The notes beneath the pieces were generated by a model. The model did no database searches, was not told the origin of the DNA, and saw only the letters and a list, made by a program, of their open reading frames with translations. Both the position numbers and the translations under genes were made by a program. Shown in pieces: positions 19,835 to 33,261 of a stretch of 64,000 nucleotides of DNA. How positions within the stretch are numbered: position 1 is the stretch's first letter; the number at the start of each line of letters is the position of its first letter. The stretch is from Oxytricha trifallax (lineage: Eukaryota; Ciliophora; Spirotrichea; Sporadotrichida; Oxytrichidae): contig ARYC01025720.1 of assembly GCA_000711775.1 (NCBI GenBank), forward strand, positions 24,528 to 88,527, read 5' to 3'.

Positions 19835-20758
19835 TCATTATTGCTGAGAAACCTGCATCTATTATTAAAATTGTTGTTGTCTTCTAGTGTATGGATCAGG
19901 TTTCTTGTTTGATGGTTGATCAAATGAGTACTTTCTACCTTTCTTGAGCTTCTTCTTAGAGGGGTCTGATGGGTCCCACTCACTGGCCTCTACCCCTTCT
20001 TGAATCGTCTTTATTCCATTTATGTTCTCCATATTCCATCCTGATTAAGCCATTTCTCTATTTACATTCCCAATTTCATACTATAGATTTCATGTATTAA
20101 TTTATTACTTATAATTAAATGGCGAGTTTGTTATTTTGTGAGAAACTAAAGCAATTTGAAAGGGGAAAGATATTGTTAAGATTTCCCAATTTGTATCAAG
20201 GTCAATTCGAAATTAAAATTATTTTCAAACAAACTAACTAAATTTTTATTAATTTTGAAATAAAATCTTACCAAAACAGGTTGAGATTGAGAGCCAGTAC
20301 TCTTAAGTTTATTAGTTTAATGAAAAATTAGTGAAAAGTGAAAAATTCCCAACAGAAATGCACCCACATGTATGAAAATAATTATGTAAATCCAGAAATT
20401 TGAAGACCATCTGAAACTAATGTGAGGCTTCTCTCTTTATATCAAACTTATCTGCCCTGTAGTGTTTGAGAAAACAATGATTAATTTTACTATATATAGA
20501 ACATAGTTATATATAGATTGAGTTTTACTTACACTTTAGACTTGTTTTATTATAATTATTTAAAATGAAATTGACTTCGTTGTCATTTGATACATCAGCA
20601 TCATATATATTTGTGAAATGATGTTGGGGATATTTCTAAGAATCCAATAGTATTTTCTTTTCTTTATAAGTTATGTTTTTGTGTTTACCATCAGTTGAAA
20701 GCTTCTCAAATGGATAGAAGAAATCTAAGTAATGTCGTATTAAGAATTAAAGAATCAT
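19835..20758 (-). CDS. Single-pass membrane protein of unknown function
   Basis: Not recognised. Three exons (20533-20758, 20272-20456, 19835-20080) joined over GT-AG introns of 76 and 191 nt give 218 residues with all phases matching. The N-terminal domain (about 80 residues) contains YLDFFYPFEKLSTDGKHKN and YPQHHFTNIYDADVS. One membrane span follows (FWIYIIIFIHVGAFLLGIF). The C-terminal tail carries EASEWDPSDPSKKKLKKGRK and a Gln-rich end. The 191-nt intron is unusually long and is also open in frame with exon 2, so an alternative unspliced C-terminus ending at 19768 is possible. The longer intron may hide an IES. Confidence 0.65.
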
Positions 20759-23700
20759 ACAAAAGATTAAAGCATTACAAATTCTAAAAAAAATTAAATA
20801 GTATACTATAATTTCTGTATCATTAAATATATTTATCAAATAAAATATATTTATAGGAATCCTTAAAAAATTTCGTTCTCTTTAACATTAATATTTCGAA
20901 TAAATTTATATTCATTGAATATAAAAATATGTAAATAATTTTATATATATATATAGCTTACGAAAAAACACAATCAATAATTTAAAGCAGACTTTGTAAG
21001 AAATAACTAAACCATCATAAACGAAACGATGATATAAATAATGAAATTTCATAATTTTAAATATTTATTTAGGAAATTTTAATTCAAATATAATTTATTT
21101 ATATTATATTTCTTCAGTGAAAATAGAGATGAATTTAATGAAATTTAGATTAAAATACTATAACTATTGTCTATTATATCCCTTTGCTTTTAAGTTTATG
21201 CTTTGGTTTTAAACAAGTTATAATTTATGTACATGCATATAATTTTTTTAATTTATTATTTACAAAGAACTCGGTTAGAGATCAGATTGATGTCTATTAC
21301 AAGAACTTTAATAAAGTCAAAATATTGTCAATGTAGTATTGAACCTGCTCTTTCACTTTGTTGTAAATTTTACCCCTATGAGAATGTGAAATTTACCTAG
21401 TTTTATAATCGTTCCCATATATTTTTAATATATTATCAAATTATACATGTTTTAATTTAAAAGTTAGATTCTAAAGTTTTTTAAGTATATTTAGTGTATG
21501 AATCACAACCGCTTTAATTATTAATATTAGCCCTATTTTATTAGTACTTGAGATACAACTCTACCCCTAATTAATTTACATTACTCTCAAGTTCAAATAT
21601 ATTTTGATTTATTCCAGATTCATTCTTTAAATTATTGAGATCATAACTACTTTCCCACTTAGTCGTTAGAATTGTTTTACTATCCTATTTGGGCATTCTA
21701 CCCACTATAAATATCTTTTTCTTCCATATTTTATACAAGCTCTTACTCGAATCTTGTACATTCATAATTCTGCTCCTGATATTACTATATATTATTAATG
21801 ATATTGTCTTCTTTGTTCCCTATTTACTAAATGCATTGTTTATCTAGGTTCTCCATTATTAAATTGTTCTTGTAAAGGTTATATTTATTTAGTATGAGAG
21901 AAAGCTTTTAGTTCTCAAGAGAGAAGGAGTTTATTATTTTAAAGGCATGCTAAAGCTATAAGTGAGCTGCATCTTTTATAGTATTAGAATAAAATAGTTA
22001 TTTAGAAATTTAAAATAAAATAATTGGTAAATCATGCATATTTAAATTGATTTTCAATTCATTAATATCACTAATTTGAACTGGAACTTAATGTTCTTAT
22101 ATCAGATGCTCCCTTTAAATAAAATCCAGAATAGTTTAGTTCTCAATCTTCTAGCAATGATTATTCCCATTATGTTACTATCTAGTAATTACAGTATTTA
22201 AACTTAGTAAGTCCTAGTTCTTGTTCCCCTAATGCTTTATTATTTTTTAAAAGACTTAGACCTTTGAAGAATCAAAAACATAAGTAGAAGCTTATTAATA
22301 ATTTGAATTAATATCTTTAATGCTAAGATTCTGTGTATCCCCTACTTATAATTTGCAAAGTTAAGTATTACAGAAATTGCAATAGGAAAATAGACCATCT
22401 TATCTTATATAAATTATAAATATGTTATTGAGATGAATTTAATTAACATCATATCAAATATGTTCAAAGAAAAATAAAACTATTAATATATATTATAAAG
22501 TAGAAATGATTATAATATTAATTAATTTTAAATAAAAATAGAAAAAATGGAGTTATATATTTAAAAAAATATATAATTTTCATTTTGCTTTAAATGAGTA
22601 AACTTTTCGTAAAAATTTCTATGAATAGTGAATCCGTATTCTTTTACTTTTATTTAAAAAATATACGAAATTAAAAGTTTAAGCTTAAATTTTATGAGAA
22701 TTATAATAAATTTATTCACAGAAAATTCCCCTCAAAATATGTTTCTAAGAAAACTATTATGATTGCAGATTGTAATATAAAGGGAATAATTAAATTAATT
22801 AATACAATATTTAAGCCAATTATAATTAAAAATTATCAGTAGTAATTCTATAAATACCTTAGCAATGAATTAATTTACATTAAATAGCATTTAATTTATT
22901 TTCCTTCATTTTTAAAACAACTAATTGTCAAAATAGGTATAGTTTAATTATATTTGCATTGAAATTTATTTATTTTAAATAATTCACATTTTAATTAAAT
23001 TTCAATTATAATTTTTAAATTTCTCTCATTTTGAATGTTTAAGATTTTTAATTAACAATCCCTTTACTTTTTAGTAAGTAAATGTTAATAAATATAATAG
23101 ATGGATAAGATAATTATAAATTACCAAAAGTTATTAAAAAGAAGTTAATTTTTTTCATGAAACTCTAAACTTGATAAGTTTCAATATTCATTAATGCAAA
23201 TATTTTCATTAAATTTTTTTTAATATTTATTATAGGGAAATTAAAATTTTAAGAAAAACTTTCACTAGACAATAACGAGTAAATAGTGCTTGCAATAAAA
23301 AAATCCTTAAACTTTTATTATAGTTGTTATAAATATTTTTAAATGTATTGAGGCTAGTTTAATTTCTATAATTGTGTTTACTCTAATGAACTAAATTTGC
23401 TTGAGAATTTATGGATGTTCCTTTAGTCATTTGTAAATTTATTATTTCCTTTTATAATATTTAATTTTAGTTACCTATTTGATAATAATGTTAATATTTA
23501 AAAAAGATTTTCGAAATTCATATAATATTAAATTTAATTTGAATGGAGCATTATTGTTATGTCCCTCATTAAAAGAAAGTAATAGAACCTTATTTTTACC
23601 ATATTTATTGCTAAGTTATCAATTTTTTCCTATTTTATTTGATTAATATTAATGTAATTACTGATCATAGTTAGAATTTCTCACTTTATTTGAATTTTTA

Positions 23701-24884
23701 AAGCGAAGCACTAGTAGCTCCCTTTTTTTGTTATAAATTTATAGTAGGTCTTTCAATATAGAAACATGTTGTTAATTTATTGGTAAATACTTAAGCTTTT
23801 TATCCATGAGGTTATTATTGATTATTTACTAATAAGAATTTTTGAATGATACATTTTATATATAATTTATTAAATAATTATAAATGAAAACTATAATTGC
23901 AAAAATTTATTCTAATTATAAAGAATAAAATTACATTTAAATATAATAACTGATAATAATCATAATTTGTTATTAGACAATATTTTTAATTTCTTTTTTT
24001 ATTTATAATACTTTTAAATTATATGTAGACATTTTGTCACTCATTCTTTCAAATACCTCTTTTTATTAAATTATTTATTATCGGATTTTCCATTAATTTG
24101 AAGTTAATTTTTTAAACTTGTAAGTGAATACTAAGTTAGCCGTATGAATTATTATTTTGTTGACCACTAATAATTTTTTGAAATTGATATTTCTTACTAT
24201 TATTTAATATTAAATTGATTAGAGATATTTAATCATTTTTATAGTTTTAATCTTATAAAAGTTAACACTTCGAAGAATAATTTAATGTTGAATTTTATGT
24301 AATATGTGATTTAATAATGTAGAAGTTAAAAAGCAAAATCTTGAGAATAATTTCAAAGTTTAAAATTACTATATAAATAAGTTTACAATAAAATTTTTAT
24401 ATTTTAATAGGAAAATAATTTGTTACAATTTATATTGATGACAATTATTATATTTGTATTTTTGTTATTATTAATTATAAATAGTCATTATTTATTATTC
24501 TTATTTGTTTACCAAATTTGAAATTCAAATATAAAATAGTAATAAAATATTATGTAATTATAATATTCTTCCAAAATCCTTGAATTATGAAGTTTTTTTT
24601 TTAACTAATGGTAAAAATTAAATATCATGTCATGAAAGACACATCATTTGATACATTAGATGTTTATGATTTGATTTTTTAAGTTTATTTATATTTGTAT
24701 CGTATAAAATCTAACTTAAAAATCATTAATTATTTCTTTTATTTTTAGAATATCAATACCTTTATCTCGATAGTCATAATGTATTCATGATAAATAATTT
24801 GGAAAATAGATGATTATAAGAATTCGATCAATAATAAATGAAAAACAATAAGCCAATATACAAAGTGTAAATCTAAAAAACGTT
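20759..24884. other. AT-rich gene desert
   Basis: About 4.1 kb of AT-rich sequence with no frame showing protein-like composition. It is consistent with germline-limited DNA between MDSs. Short pieces such as AACCTTTACTTT/CCCTTT recur, but no family with clear borders was found. Confidence 0.5.
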
Positions 24885-25096
24885 TCATTGTCTTTCCATG
24901 TTCCTTTTAAGATATCACCATTTGCATATTTAAATACTCCTTCACCATTTTTCTTAGCTGCTCTGCGAAGTGTTTGTCTGTTCCCACCACCACTCTTACC
25001 AGGTGCAACCCCTGTAAAATAAAAAAATTGGATATGTTTTTTGTAACTTACATTAATGTTGAATGACACGGCATCTTCTGCTCAGACATTTTCCAT
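24885..25096 (-). pseudogene. Orphan gene fragment with a MORN repeat
   Basis: A 40-nt GTAAGT...TTACAG intron (25012-25051) separates a short 5' exon from an exon coding GVAPGKSGGGNRQTLRRAAK followed by NGEGVFKYANGDILKGTW, a MORN repeat (membrane-occupation-and-recognition motif). The exon frame runs back to ATG 25096 but meets TGA at 25082-25084 after four codons (MENV/AEDAVSFNIN). Downstream of KDNE the sequence becomes AT-rich desert with no continuation. It is best read as one or two MDSs of a gene whose other parts lie elsewhere, or as a decayed copy. Confidence 0.6.
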
Positions 25097-28000
25097 TTTT
25101 ATTATTTCTAATTAATTTCTTTTTTATTTATCAAATTCTTATTATAAATTGTAATTGCTACCCATTAATATAATAAATGTTTTGCTAATTTTTAATAACA
25201 ATATAGTTTAATTTTAGGACAGTTTATTAATTACATGGATTATTGGAATATCTAAACGGTTTGAATTATTAATTTTCCTAGTAGATCAATACTAAATAAT
25301 CTTCACTTTTGAGTATTATAGAATTTATAGTTGTTGTAAAATTAAAAACAATTTAATAAATATTTATCAACATAATAAATTTAAGTTGACTTAATTAAAA
25401 ATTTAATATATAATAATGAATAACCATAAAATTAATTAATAATAATCATAGTAGATAAATTATTTCTATATATTTTTATTATAGGCTTATTTATATAAAA
25501 AATTTCCTTAATGCTAAAAGACTAAAGTCATAATTGATAAAAACTACAGAAAATTACAATTAATTTAATCAAAAATAAAATTAAAAATTATAATATAATA
25601 AGAATAAAGTCAAAATGAAAAAATTAAAATCATCATATATGTTTTATTTCTTTAATATTCCTAATTTGAAGGTACCCCACTAATATTAGTATTACTCTAT
25701 ATTTTATGTAATCTACCTCTATAATTGTTATAATATATAACTTGCCTATCAATTTATATTTCAATTAGTATGCCTTTTTTGAATTTTACATAATATCCAT
25801 ACTTATAATTATGATTATCATCCTTGAGTTTCTGATATAAATAATGTAAATTGAAATAATCTGTGACATTATTAAGGCTATAAATATTTATTATATTTAT
25901 TAAAATAAATTTATAATTCAAATATGATTTAATTTTTAAAAAAAGAATTTATTATTATATAATTTAAAAGAATTAAAATATAATTACTCTCCATACATTT
26001 TAAATTAATTAGTATATAATAGTCAAGATTTCTTTTGTATTCCCATTTTTTCATTAAATTTCAATTTACTTTCATTCAAAATTAGGGAAACTTTCGCGTT
26101 GTTAATATATTTAATTTTCGATTTTTTTTAAAAGATCATTCACATTTTTTATATACTCAGATGAGATAATCTATTATTAAAAGCAAAATTATCATATGTC
26201 ACTTAAGTATTAAACTAATTTGTAATTACTTAAATCATTAGATAAATTATTTGATTTTCATTATTCCTTTTATATTCCTCAATTTTATTACATTATTCAA
26301 GAAAAAAGAATTAGAGATATGATTTTTAAGAGGGAAGTTACTTTTTTTATTATATATTTATTATAATCTAAATACAATATATATTTTATTATTTTTAAAT
26401 ATTATTTGAAAAAAAACTATAAATAATTATGGTGTATAAATTAAAAAAATAGAATCTAAATATTATTAAATTACAAAACAGATATAGATTGTATTGAACT
26501 CTTATTAAATATATTTTCTTTTCTTAATTTGTAATACAATTATAATATTTATTAAAATTTATGAAGAAAATCTAAAATTTAGGTTCATGGAAAGTACTAA
26601 TTACATTACTTGGAGAAATTATATTTTACAAGTGAAAAATTTCCCAATTTATTTTTTAAAATTTCATTTATAAATGATAAATTTTTGAATATCTTATATC
26701 TCTTGATAAAATCTACTGTGGTACAATAATTGCTAACCAGTCTAATATTAGAATGAATTAAAAAAAATTAAAATTATATTATATTAGATTTTTTAAATAA
26801 ATAATTTGGTTTATTTAAGAAGTAATAGTTCATATATATTCAATATCCAAAAATAAAGAATAAAATCTCTATGAAATTTCATAATTTATAAAAGCAACAA
26901 ATATAAGTAAATGAAAGAGTCACTTTTACACTTTTTCAAATATTTTATGTTCTTAGTATTTGATGGAATATTATACCCCTATTTAGTTTGGTATGAAAAT
27001 TATATTTATAATTATTATTTTTTTAAGATTATATATGATATAATAATATAAAATTTCATTTTATTTATAATTATAATTTACTTATTAAGAATTGCATTTA
27101 AGGTATTTTCTTGATAATTTCATTAAACCTGTAAATTTCTAATATTTAATTTAGAAATATCATACTATTAAGTTATGTAATCCTTTCATTAATATCGCAA
27201 ATCACAAAGCATGTAATTGCCTAAATTGACTTACAGATTTAATTTATAAATATATTTTAAATCATTATACAATAATTTATTCTAGCATTTATTTAAATTA
27301 ATATATAAATTTATTAAGAATGAATTAAGTCCTTGTATCATTAATCCCTTTTTTATAATATCAAAGAATTTAGCGAATTTATTTATCCCTTATTCTATAT
27401 TTACCGATATTTCTCTTTTTAAGGAATACATACTTCTTTGAGTTTTCACCCTTTACTTTTTATTTGATAATTAGGAAAAATTCAGTTAATAATTGTGAAC
27501 CATTTTTTAATATAGTGATTAAGTTCTCCATTGATTTATGATTAAAAGTCTTAATAATTATTATTTATAAAGGGTTTGTGTTAAGTAATCATTAAATTAT
27601 TGCCAAATGAATAAAAAATTTTCTTTAATTTGTTTTTATAAGTATTAAGAAATTTAAATCCCCTAAATAAGCTTGTCATTAAAAAATAACGTTTTTCTAA
27701 TATTATTTTAAAACTTATATAAATGAAATAATGATAGATTTTAATAAAATTTATTAATACCTTTTTTTTAAATTAAATCAATTAAATATGAAAGATTATT
27801 AAACATGTTAATTACCCTAGGCTATCGTATTAATAGGTTTGAAAAATGTTATTATCAATAACTTTATATACTAAAAAAAAAATTTATATCATTAAAAACA
27901 AAGAAAGTAACAATTATTATAAATTAATTTATTCATAAGAATATCACAATTATAAAACAAAACTTATTATTTAGATTAATAATTTAGAATATTAATATTC

Positions 28001-30375
28001 TTAATTTTTTAACTATCTTTTGATTTTATTTCAACGAAAATATTTAATATTCTATTTGGATAATTTATATTAATAAATTATTAATTTGATTTTTTATGCC
28101 TCAAATATTTATTTTTATTTGAATACTTACTAAGTAAATGCTATAAAGCTTAGAAAACCTCATATCATTACCGATTAATATTTAAGGTTTTTCATTTGAT
28201 ATTTGAAAGTAACTAAGTTATTTTGTTACCATAAAATAAAATCAAATAGAATCATACCTACAGTAATAATACAGTAAGAACCATGTTTAATATTAATTAG
28301 GTCATTTTTTATAATGTATTTAGTAATTTTAGTGTTTTTTTAATTAATTATAATAAAATAATTTATAAATTACTAATAAATAACCCTATTTAAAATTAAA
28401 TCTACTGATTAAATTAAATTTTTTTTCTCAAATAACTATCTTATTCAATATGTTAATTATTTATCCAATATAAGAATTCCTTTTCATTTAGAAATTACTA
28501 TTTACTTTTAGGAAATAAATATATTGATTGAATGATTAATCCCACTTCAATAATTTATAATTTTTAAATTTACGTCATATTTTACTTATCATTATTAAAT
28601 CGATTATGTTTAAAAAGCCCTCGTTTATTGTAAATGAATTGATCAATTTTTAAATCAGTTGTATGTTTAACAACCTCTTATATTAAGTATTGATAGTAGT
28701 CTCTAATAATTGAGGGAATAAATCTACCCCAACACTAATAAAATCTTGCTACACTATTAAATAAGAGATTATAAATAATTAAATTATTAATTTATAATGC
28801 TTTTAATAACCATCATGTTATTATATCTAAATTAATTGATTTTTAATTTTAGATTTATTATAATTTTTTTAATTAATTACTTTATTAATTTAATTAATTG
28901 TATGATATCTTGATCTTCCATCCACAATTATTGATATATTTCTTATAATCTTTTAGAATCCAAGCTATTATATCTTTTTATGTTCTTACTATTTATGATA
29001 GTATGATCTTATTGTTCATATTAATCCTCTATACTATTTCATAAATAAAGGTAAATAATAGAACTTTAATAGCATTTTGAAATATAAAAATTATTTAATT
29101 ATTAATTAAAAATAATTCTCTTCTTTATTGTTTTGAATGATGATTTTTTTTTCTTTCATAAATAGAATTTATTTTGTATGAATTAACATGAAAAATTAAT
29201 GATTTGGATTCGAAAATGCTCATAAGCATTTTTGTTTTATATTTTATTTATATAAAGTGATATTTTTATTCAATTTTTTATATCTATTCTAACATTTTGA
29301 ATTGCATTAATCTGTAAGATTTTTAATTATGATTAAAAAATGTTTAAATTAATATTTTTATATGACAGTCACTATGACAAAAATATAAATATATAAAAAG
29401 AATTTATTTAATATTTTAATTTGAGTATATTATTCTAAATGACCTGTTTTTAAATATTATAACATTATACCCTAACTGAAATTTTCTCTTATTAGCCAAT
29501 AATCATATTTGAAAAAAAATCCTTTTTAAACAACTACTTATTAATTATTTTTTTATTATTATAACTCTACTTATTAATTGCTAATGGATTTAAAAGCAGT
29601 TAAAAGTTCCCCTTTTTAATCTTAAAAAATAAATAAATATAATAAATATTATACCTATGTGTATAAAATCGAGAGCATAATTAGAAATTATATATTCAAA
29701 TAAATAATTCTGATTAAAAGGGTTACAAAAGATAACTTAATAATAATATTGAACAAAAATAGTTATTGATAATGGCAAGAATTACATTTAAGAAAATTAA
29801 TGAAAAACTTGTAATTTAATATTTAATTCATAGAGTAATCATTTATTTAAATAAAAATTATATGTAATTTTACACTTTAAAAACTGGAAGATAAGGGACC
29901 ATCTTGGAAAATGCTTTAAAGATAATCTGTAAAATTTACAATAAGAGCATCTTTTCTTTATATTTTGTTAATTATATTTTTAAACTATTATTATATTGCT
30001 ATATGCTCTAAAAAATTTGCTAAACAATGAACTTTTATATTTTTACTTTGAGATAATAATTCTATTGTTAACTTTTTTATTTCTAAAGAAATCTCATTGA
30101 ATAATAACTCTTTAGTATAGTTAGATTTAAAAATTTTGCAAATTTAATAAGTTGACTATTCATTAGTTATTATTGTTAATATATATTATAATCCTATAAA
30201 CTTTTATATTTTCAATTTTTTTGCTTAATAATCTACTCCATTTTTATAAGAGAAAGGATTAATATCTTAGTAATTGCTTTAATTAATGCAAGATATTTTA
30301 TATTATTGTAGGAATTAATTATAATTTAGAAATTAAAAGGTTTATATTAAAGTAAAAAAAGGGGTTGTAAGGTAA
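25097..30375. other. AT-rich gene desert
   Basis: About 5.3 kb, extremely AT-rich, ending at the left terminus of the TBE-like element. No supported coding frame, RNA gene or bounded repeat was seen. Confidence 0.5.
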
Positions 30376-30610
30376 GCCAATTTTGACAGTTTTGGCCTCA
30401 TTCAATAGAGAATTCCAATATAATTGGCCTTTATTATTGATAGTACATTTTTACAGCATCCTGGATAGAGTTTAAATCAAAACCCCAAAACCCTTTCAGT
30501 AGTTTGATTGAGTTTTTGATTGATAAAAGAAGACTATTAGTGCATACTTTATTAGGGTTTTAATAGGGTTTATGTAGGGGTTTAATGTTTAAATATTATT
30601 ATTTTAAGTG
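30376..30610 (+). repeat. Left terminal inverted repeat of the TBE-like element
   Basis: It matches the right end (35630-35904) in inverse orientation, most strongly over GCCAATTTTGAC, TCAGTAGTTTGATT, GACTATTAGTGCATACTTTA and TTTAATGTTTAAATATTA. At 30477-30493 it contains the telomere-like run CAAAACCCCAAAACCC, which is degraded in the right copy. Confidence 0.85.
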
Positions 30611-30638
30611 AGGATAACAAGCGAGTTTTTAAAATATT

Positions 30639-32077
30639 TCACACAAACATAAGCTTAGAGTCATGTGGCAGTTCTCTGAATTTTATCTTTCTAAGTTGAT
30701 GTTTGATTGTTTCTATTGTTTGTTAATTCTCTTAGCTTGGCTTGATAATAGTTCAGTATGCAAGTTCTCTGAGACCTCCATTTATTTTATTTTTATTGAG
30801 ATAATGTTTGATTCTTTGCTTAGAATCTCTCTCACCCCTGCAGCTAAAGTAATCGTTTCTTGGCATGTCGCTCTCTATTATTATTACTGCTAGAGCCCAG
30901 ATATCCCATTAAGTGTCTCCATCTCTCCAATCCTCTCTCTCTGGGAAATATCCAGGAATGCCGTATAAACTTCCTTATGCAGAGGCTTGCACTCTTTGAG
31001 CTCTGTTGAAGTCAATAATATAAACTCAAAGAGGCTGAAAGTTCATCATAATGTTCTCTGGCTTTAAGTCTCTATGAACATAACCTAGCCTGTGAAGCTC
31101 TTCAATCCCTTCAACTATCTGCTATAATATCTAGCTAATTTATCTCTGACATCTATTGTCAGATAAGAATTCTCTGTAAGTCATTTCAAGTATAGAAGCC
31201 TGAACGCTTCATGATCTTTACCAGGTAAAATAGCATCAAGCTAAATGATATGCCTGCACTCATTTAACTTAGCATTTTAAAGACCATAATACTCATTAGC
31301 AAATTCCATTTGGAACTTGTAATCAGCAAGGAAGTAATTGAAAGGATATATCTTGTAAGCATATTAGTCATCTTTAATGACTCTCTTCTCTATTTTATCT
31401 TCAAGAGTGAGGTAGCTTTATAGGCAAGAATGTAATTTAATAATTTTTAATATGGGAATCTTTATTGCCTCTATTTTAACCATGATTTTTTTTATCTCAG
31501 AGACTGGAAAGTTCTTGCCTGCTTTCTTCATTTTTATTTACTTCTTGACTTCAACTCTAAGAGACTCCACTGAGTTTATTGATCTTCCTTTTTAGAGGAA
31601 TCTATTCCCTGTAGGTTCATGAATAAAGACAAAACTTTAATTGTGCTTTTTCATAAAGTGAACTTTAAGGTCTTTAGTATGACAGACAGACAGACAGACA
31701 GACATACCTCCCTTCTTTCTTTTAATGCTTGAGATAAAACCTTGGCATATCGTTGTGTATATCTCTCAAGTGTCTCTTATAAGTTGACTTGTAAGGGAAA
31801 ACTTTATTGCATTCTTTGCATTAATAGTCAACTTTGGCTGGTATTTATTAATGCTTATGGCGGGTTGTTTAACCTCCTCTTCTATTTGCACAGCTTCTTT
31901 GATAACCTCCTGCTTAACTTATATTTAAATCTCAAAGCTAGACTAGTCAAAGTTGTCATAAGTAGGCTCCCACTGAGTACAAGCGTCTCTGGTCTCTACT
32001 TTTCTTGGTTGCTGGAATGATAACTTTTATTGACTTGATCCAAGTAATGCCGCTCTTCTCACCAGGTTAGCGCTCAT
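30639..32077 (-). pseudogene. TBE 57-kDa-type protein: C2H2 zinc finger plus protein-kinase domain, broken
   Basis: About 480 codons from ATG 32077 to TGA 30639. The N-terminal part is charged. A C2H2 finger follows (CKECNKVFPYKSTYKRHLRD, then IH), then a second finger-like stretch (KDLKVHFMKKH) disrupted by a GACA microsatellite. The C-terminal half is a protein kinase: IVEGIEELHRLGYVHRDLKP, then IIDFNRAQR, GIPGYFPERED and DIWALAVIIIES. The HRD and APE-like segments are recognisable; the DFG motif reads DFN. Frame changes occur near 31835, at the microsatellite (31681-31704) and near 31210, and TGA codons lie at 31026 and 30753. It is not translatable as it stands. Confidence 0.8.
31681..31704. 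repeat. (GACA)6 microsatellite
   Basis: Six perfect GACA units inside the zinc-finger part of the kinase ORF. On the coding strand they read TGTC and shift the frame between the two fingers. Confidence 0.95.
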
Positions 32078-32586
32078 TTTAGTTTTCTGATATATTTTAT
32101 TATAATAATAATAAAATCTACCGAGATAAACTATTATAGTAGAGTATAAGACGCTCTGGTAGTTTCTTTGCTGAGAGGTATGAAAATTAACTAACCATTA
32201 AAGACTGTAAGTAGACATATTTAATGAGAATTTTATGAATTTTAGTAAATAAAAATACTCCTAATGAAGTTTTTTTCTCTCGGAGGTCCTTCAAATCAAG
32301 TTTGGACTTAAATGGAAGTAAAGTTATTAAACATTTTAATTTTATTATGCTCCTAATTAAGTTTTAACCTTAAAATTTAACTCCTAATAAAGTTTGAACT
32401 TAATTTGGAGGACCTCCTAAAATAATTAAACATTATTAGGAGCAATTTAATGGAGATAGTTTGATAAAAATGGAAATCAATCTGTGAAACTTGGAGCAAG
32501 TTTTTCAATGCTTCTCCGCATATCTTTTCAAGGTTGACCTCCAGTAGGTCCTCCCTATTTAGTAGTAATTTTTTAATAAACTTAGA

Positions 32587-33261
32587 ATGGATATCCATAA
32601 TTTAAATTTCATTAAAATTTCTAGAAAGAGGAATCAAGATTAGTCTATGAATGATGCAATGAAGAGAATTTAATCTCAAGATTTAATACGAAAATTTCGA
32701 AGAAAGGAGGATCTATACAGATATTTGGTATGGCAGGGTAATTTCTTAAGTAAGATTAATAAATCCATTATAGTTGGATTGTTCTTGCCGACTTAGGAGG
32801 GAACTAAAATCTCATTCTTAAAAGCCTTACTGAGTGAAGAGAAAAAAGCTTTTAAGTCTAATGAAATTAGGATGATAGAGATACCTAACTACCCTGAAAT
32901 ATCAGTGACAAACCTATATGACGATGCTATGAGTGATCCAGACGTAGCTATCTACCTTCCATCAAAGCTACAGCTCTCTAATAAGTTGCCAGAGAAAAAC
33001 TTCTTCTTTGGTGTTCTTCGAACTTTGAAACCTGAGTACTTAAATGAAGTTATTTAAGAAGCTCACAAGAAACTAGACAGCATCTCTCCTGAAGAAAAAG
33101 AGAAGCAAGGTATTAAAATAAGTGATACCTCGCAGTATGAACTTCAAAAGCATCCTTTCATAAGCTTAGTCTTCTAATTTTATAGAAAAACCTGGTACTT
33201 CTATATACTTGATGAAAGAGCGCAGCAAATTAAACAGAGAGAGAGAGAAAGTCTCAAGTGA
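32587..33261 (+). pseudogene. TBE 22-kDa-type ORF, frameshifted near its 3' end
   Basis: An open frame with several TAA/TAG Gln codons, from ATG 32587 to TGA 33259, 224 residues. Recognisable stretches are DLIRKFRRKEDLYRYLVWQG, YLPSKLQLSNKLPEKNFFFG and LRTLKPEYLNEVI. After a GAGAGAGAGA run (33239-33249) the coding signal moves to another frame and continues to about 33424 (KHELSERLFTDFQKPYEMK, then GAGTKRRNMGPRKF), so the stop at 33259 is probably caused by slippage in the GA run. The function of this TBE protein is unknown; it is the second gene of the element. Confidence 0.7.

Noticed and set aside
31742..32020. Plus-strand 92-codon frame in the TBE-like element
   Set aside because: It lies antisense to the zinc-finger/kinase ORF, whose motifs are clear on the minus strand.
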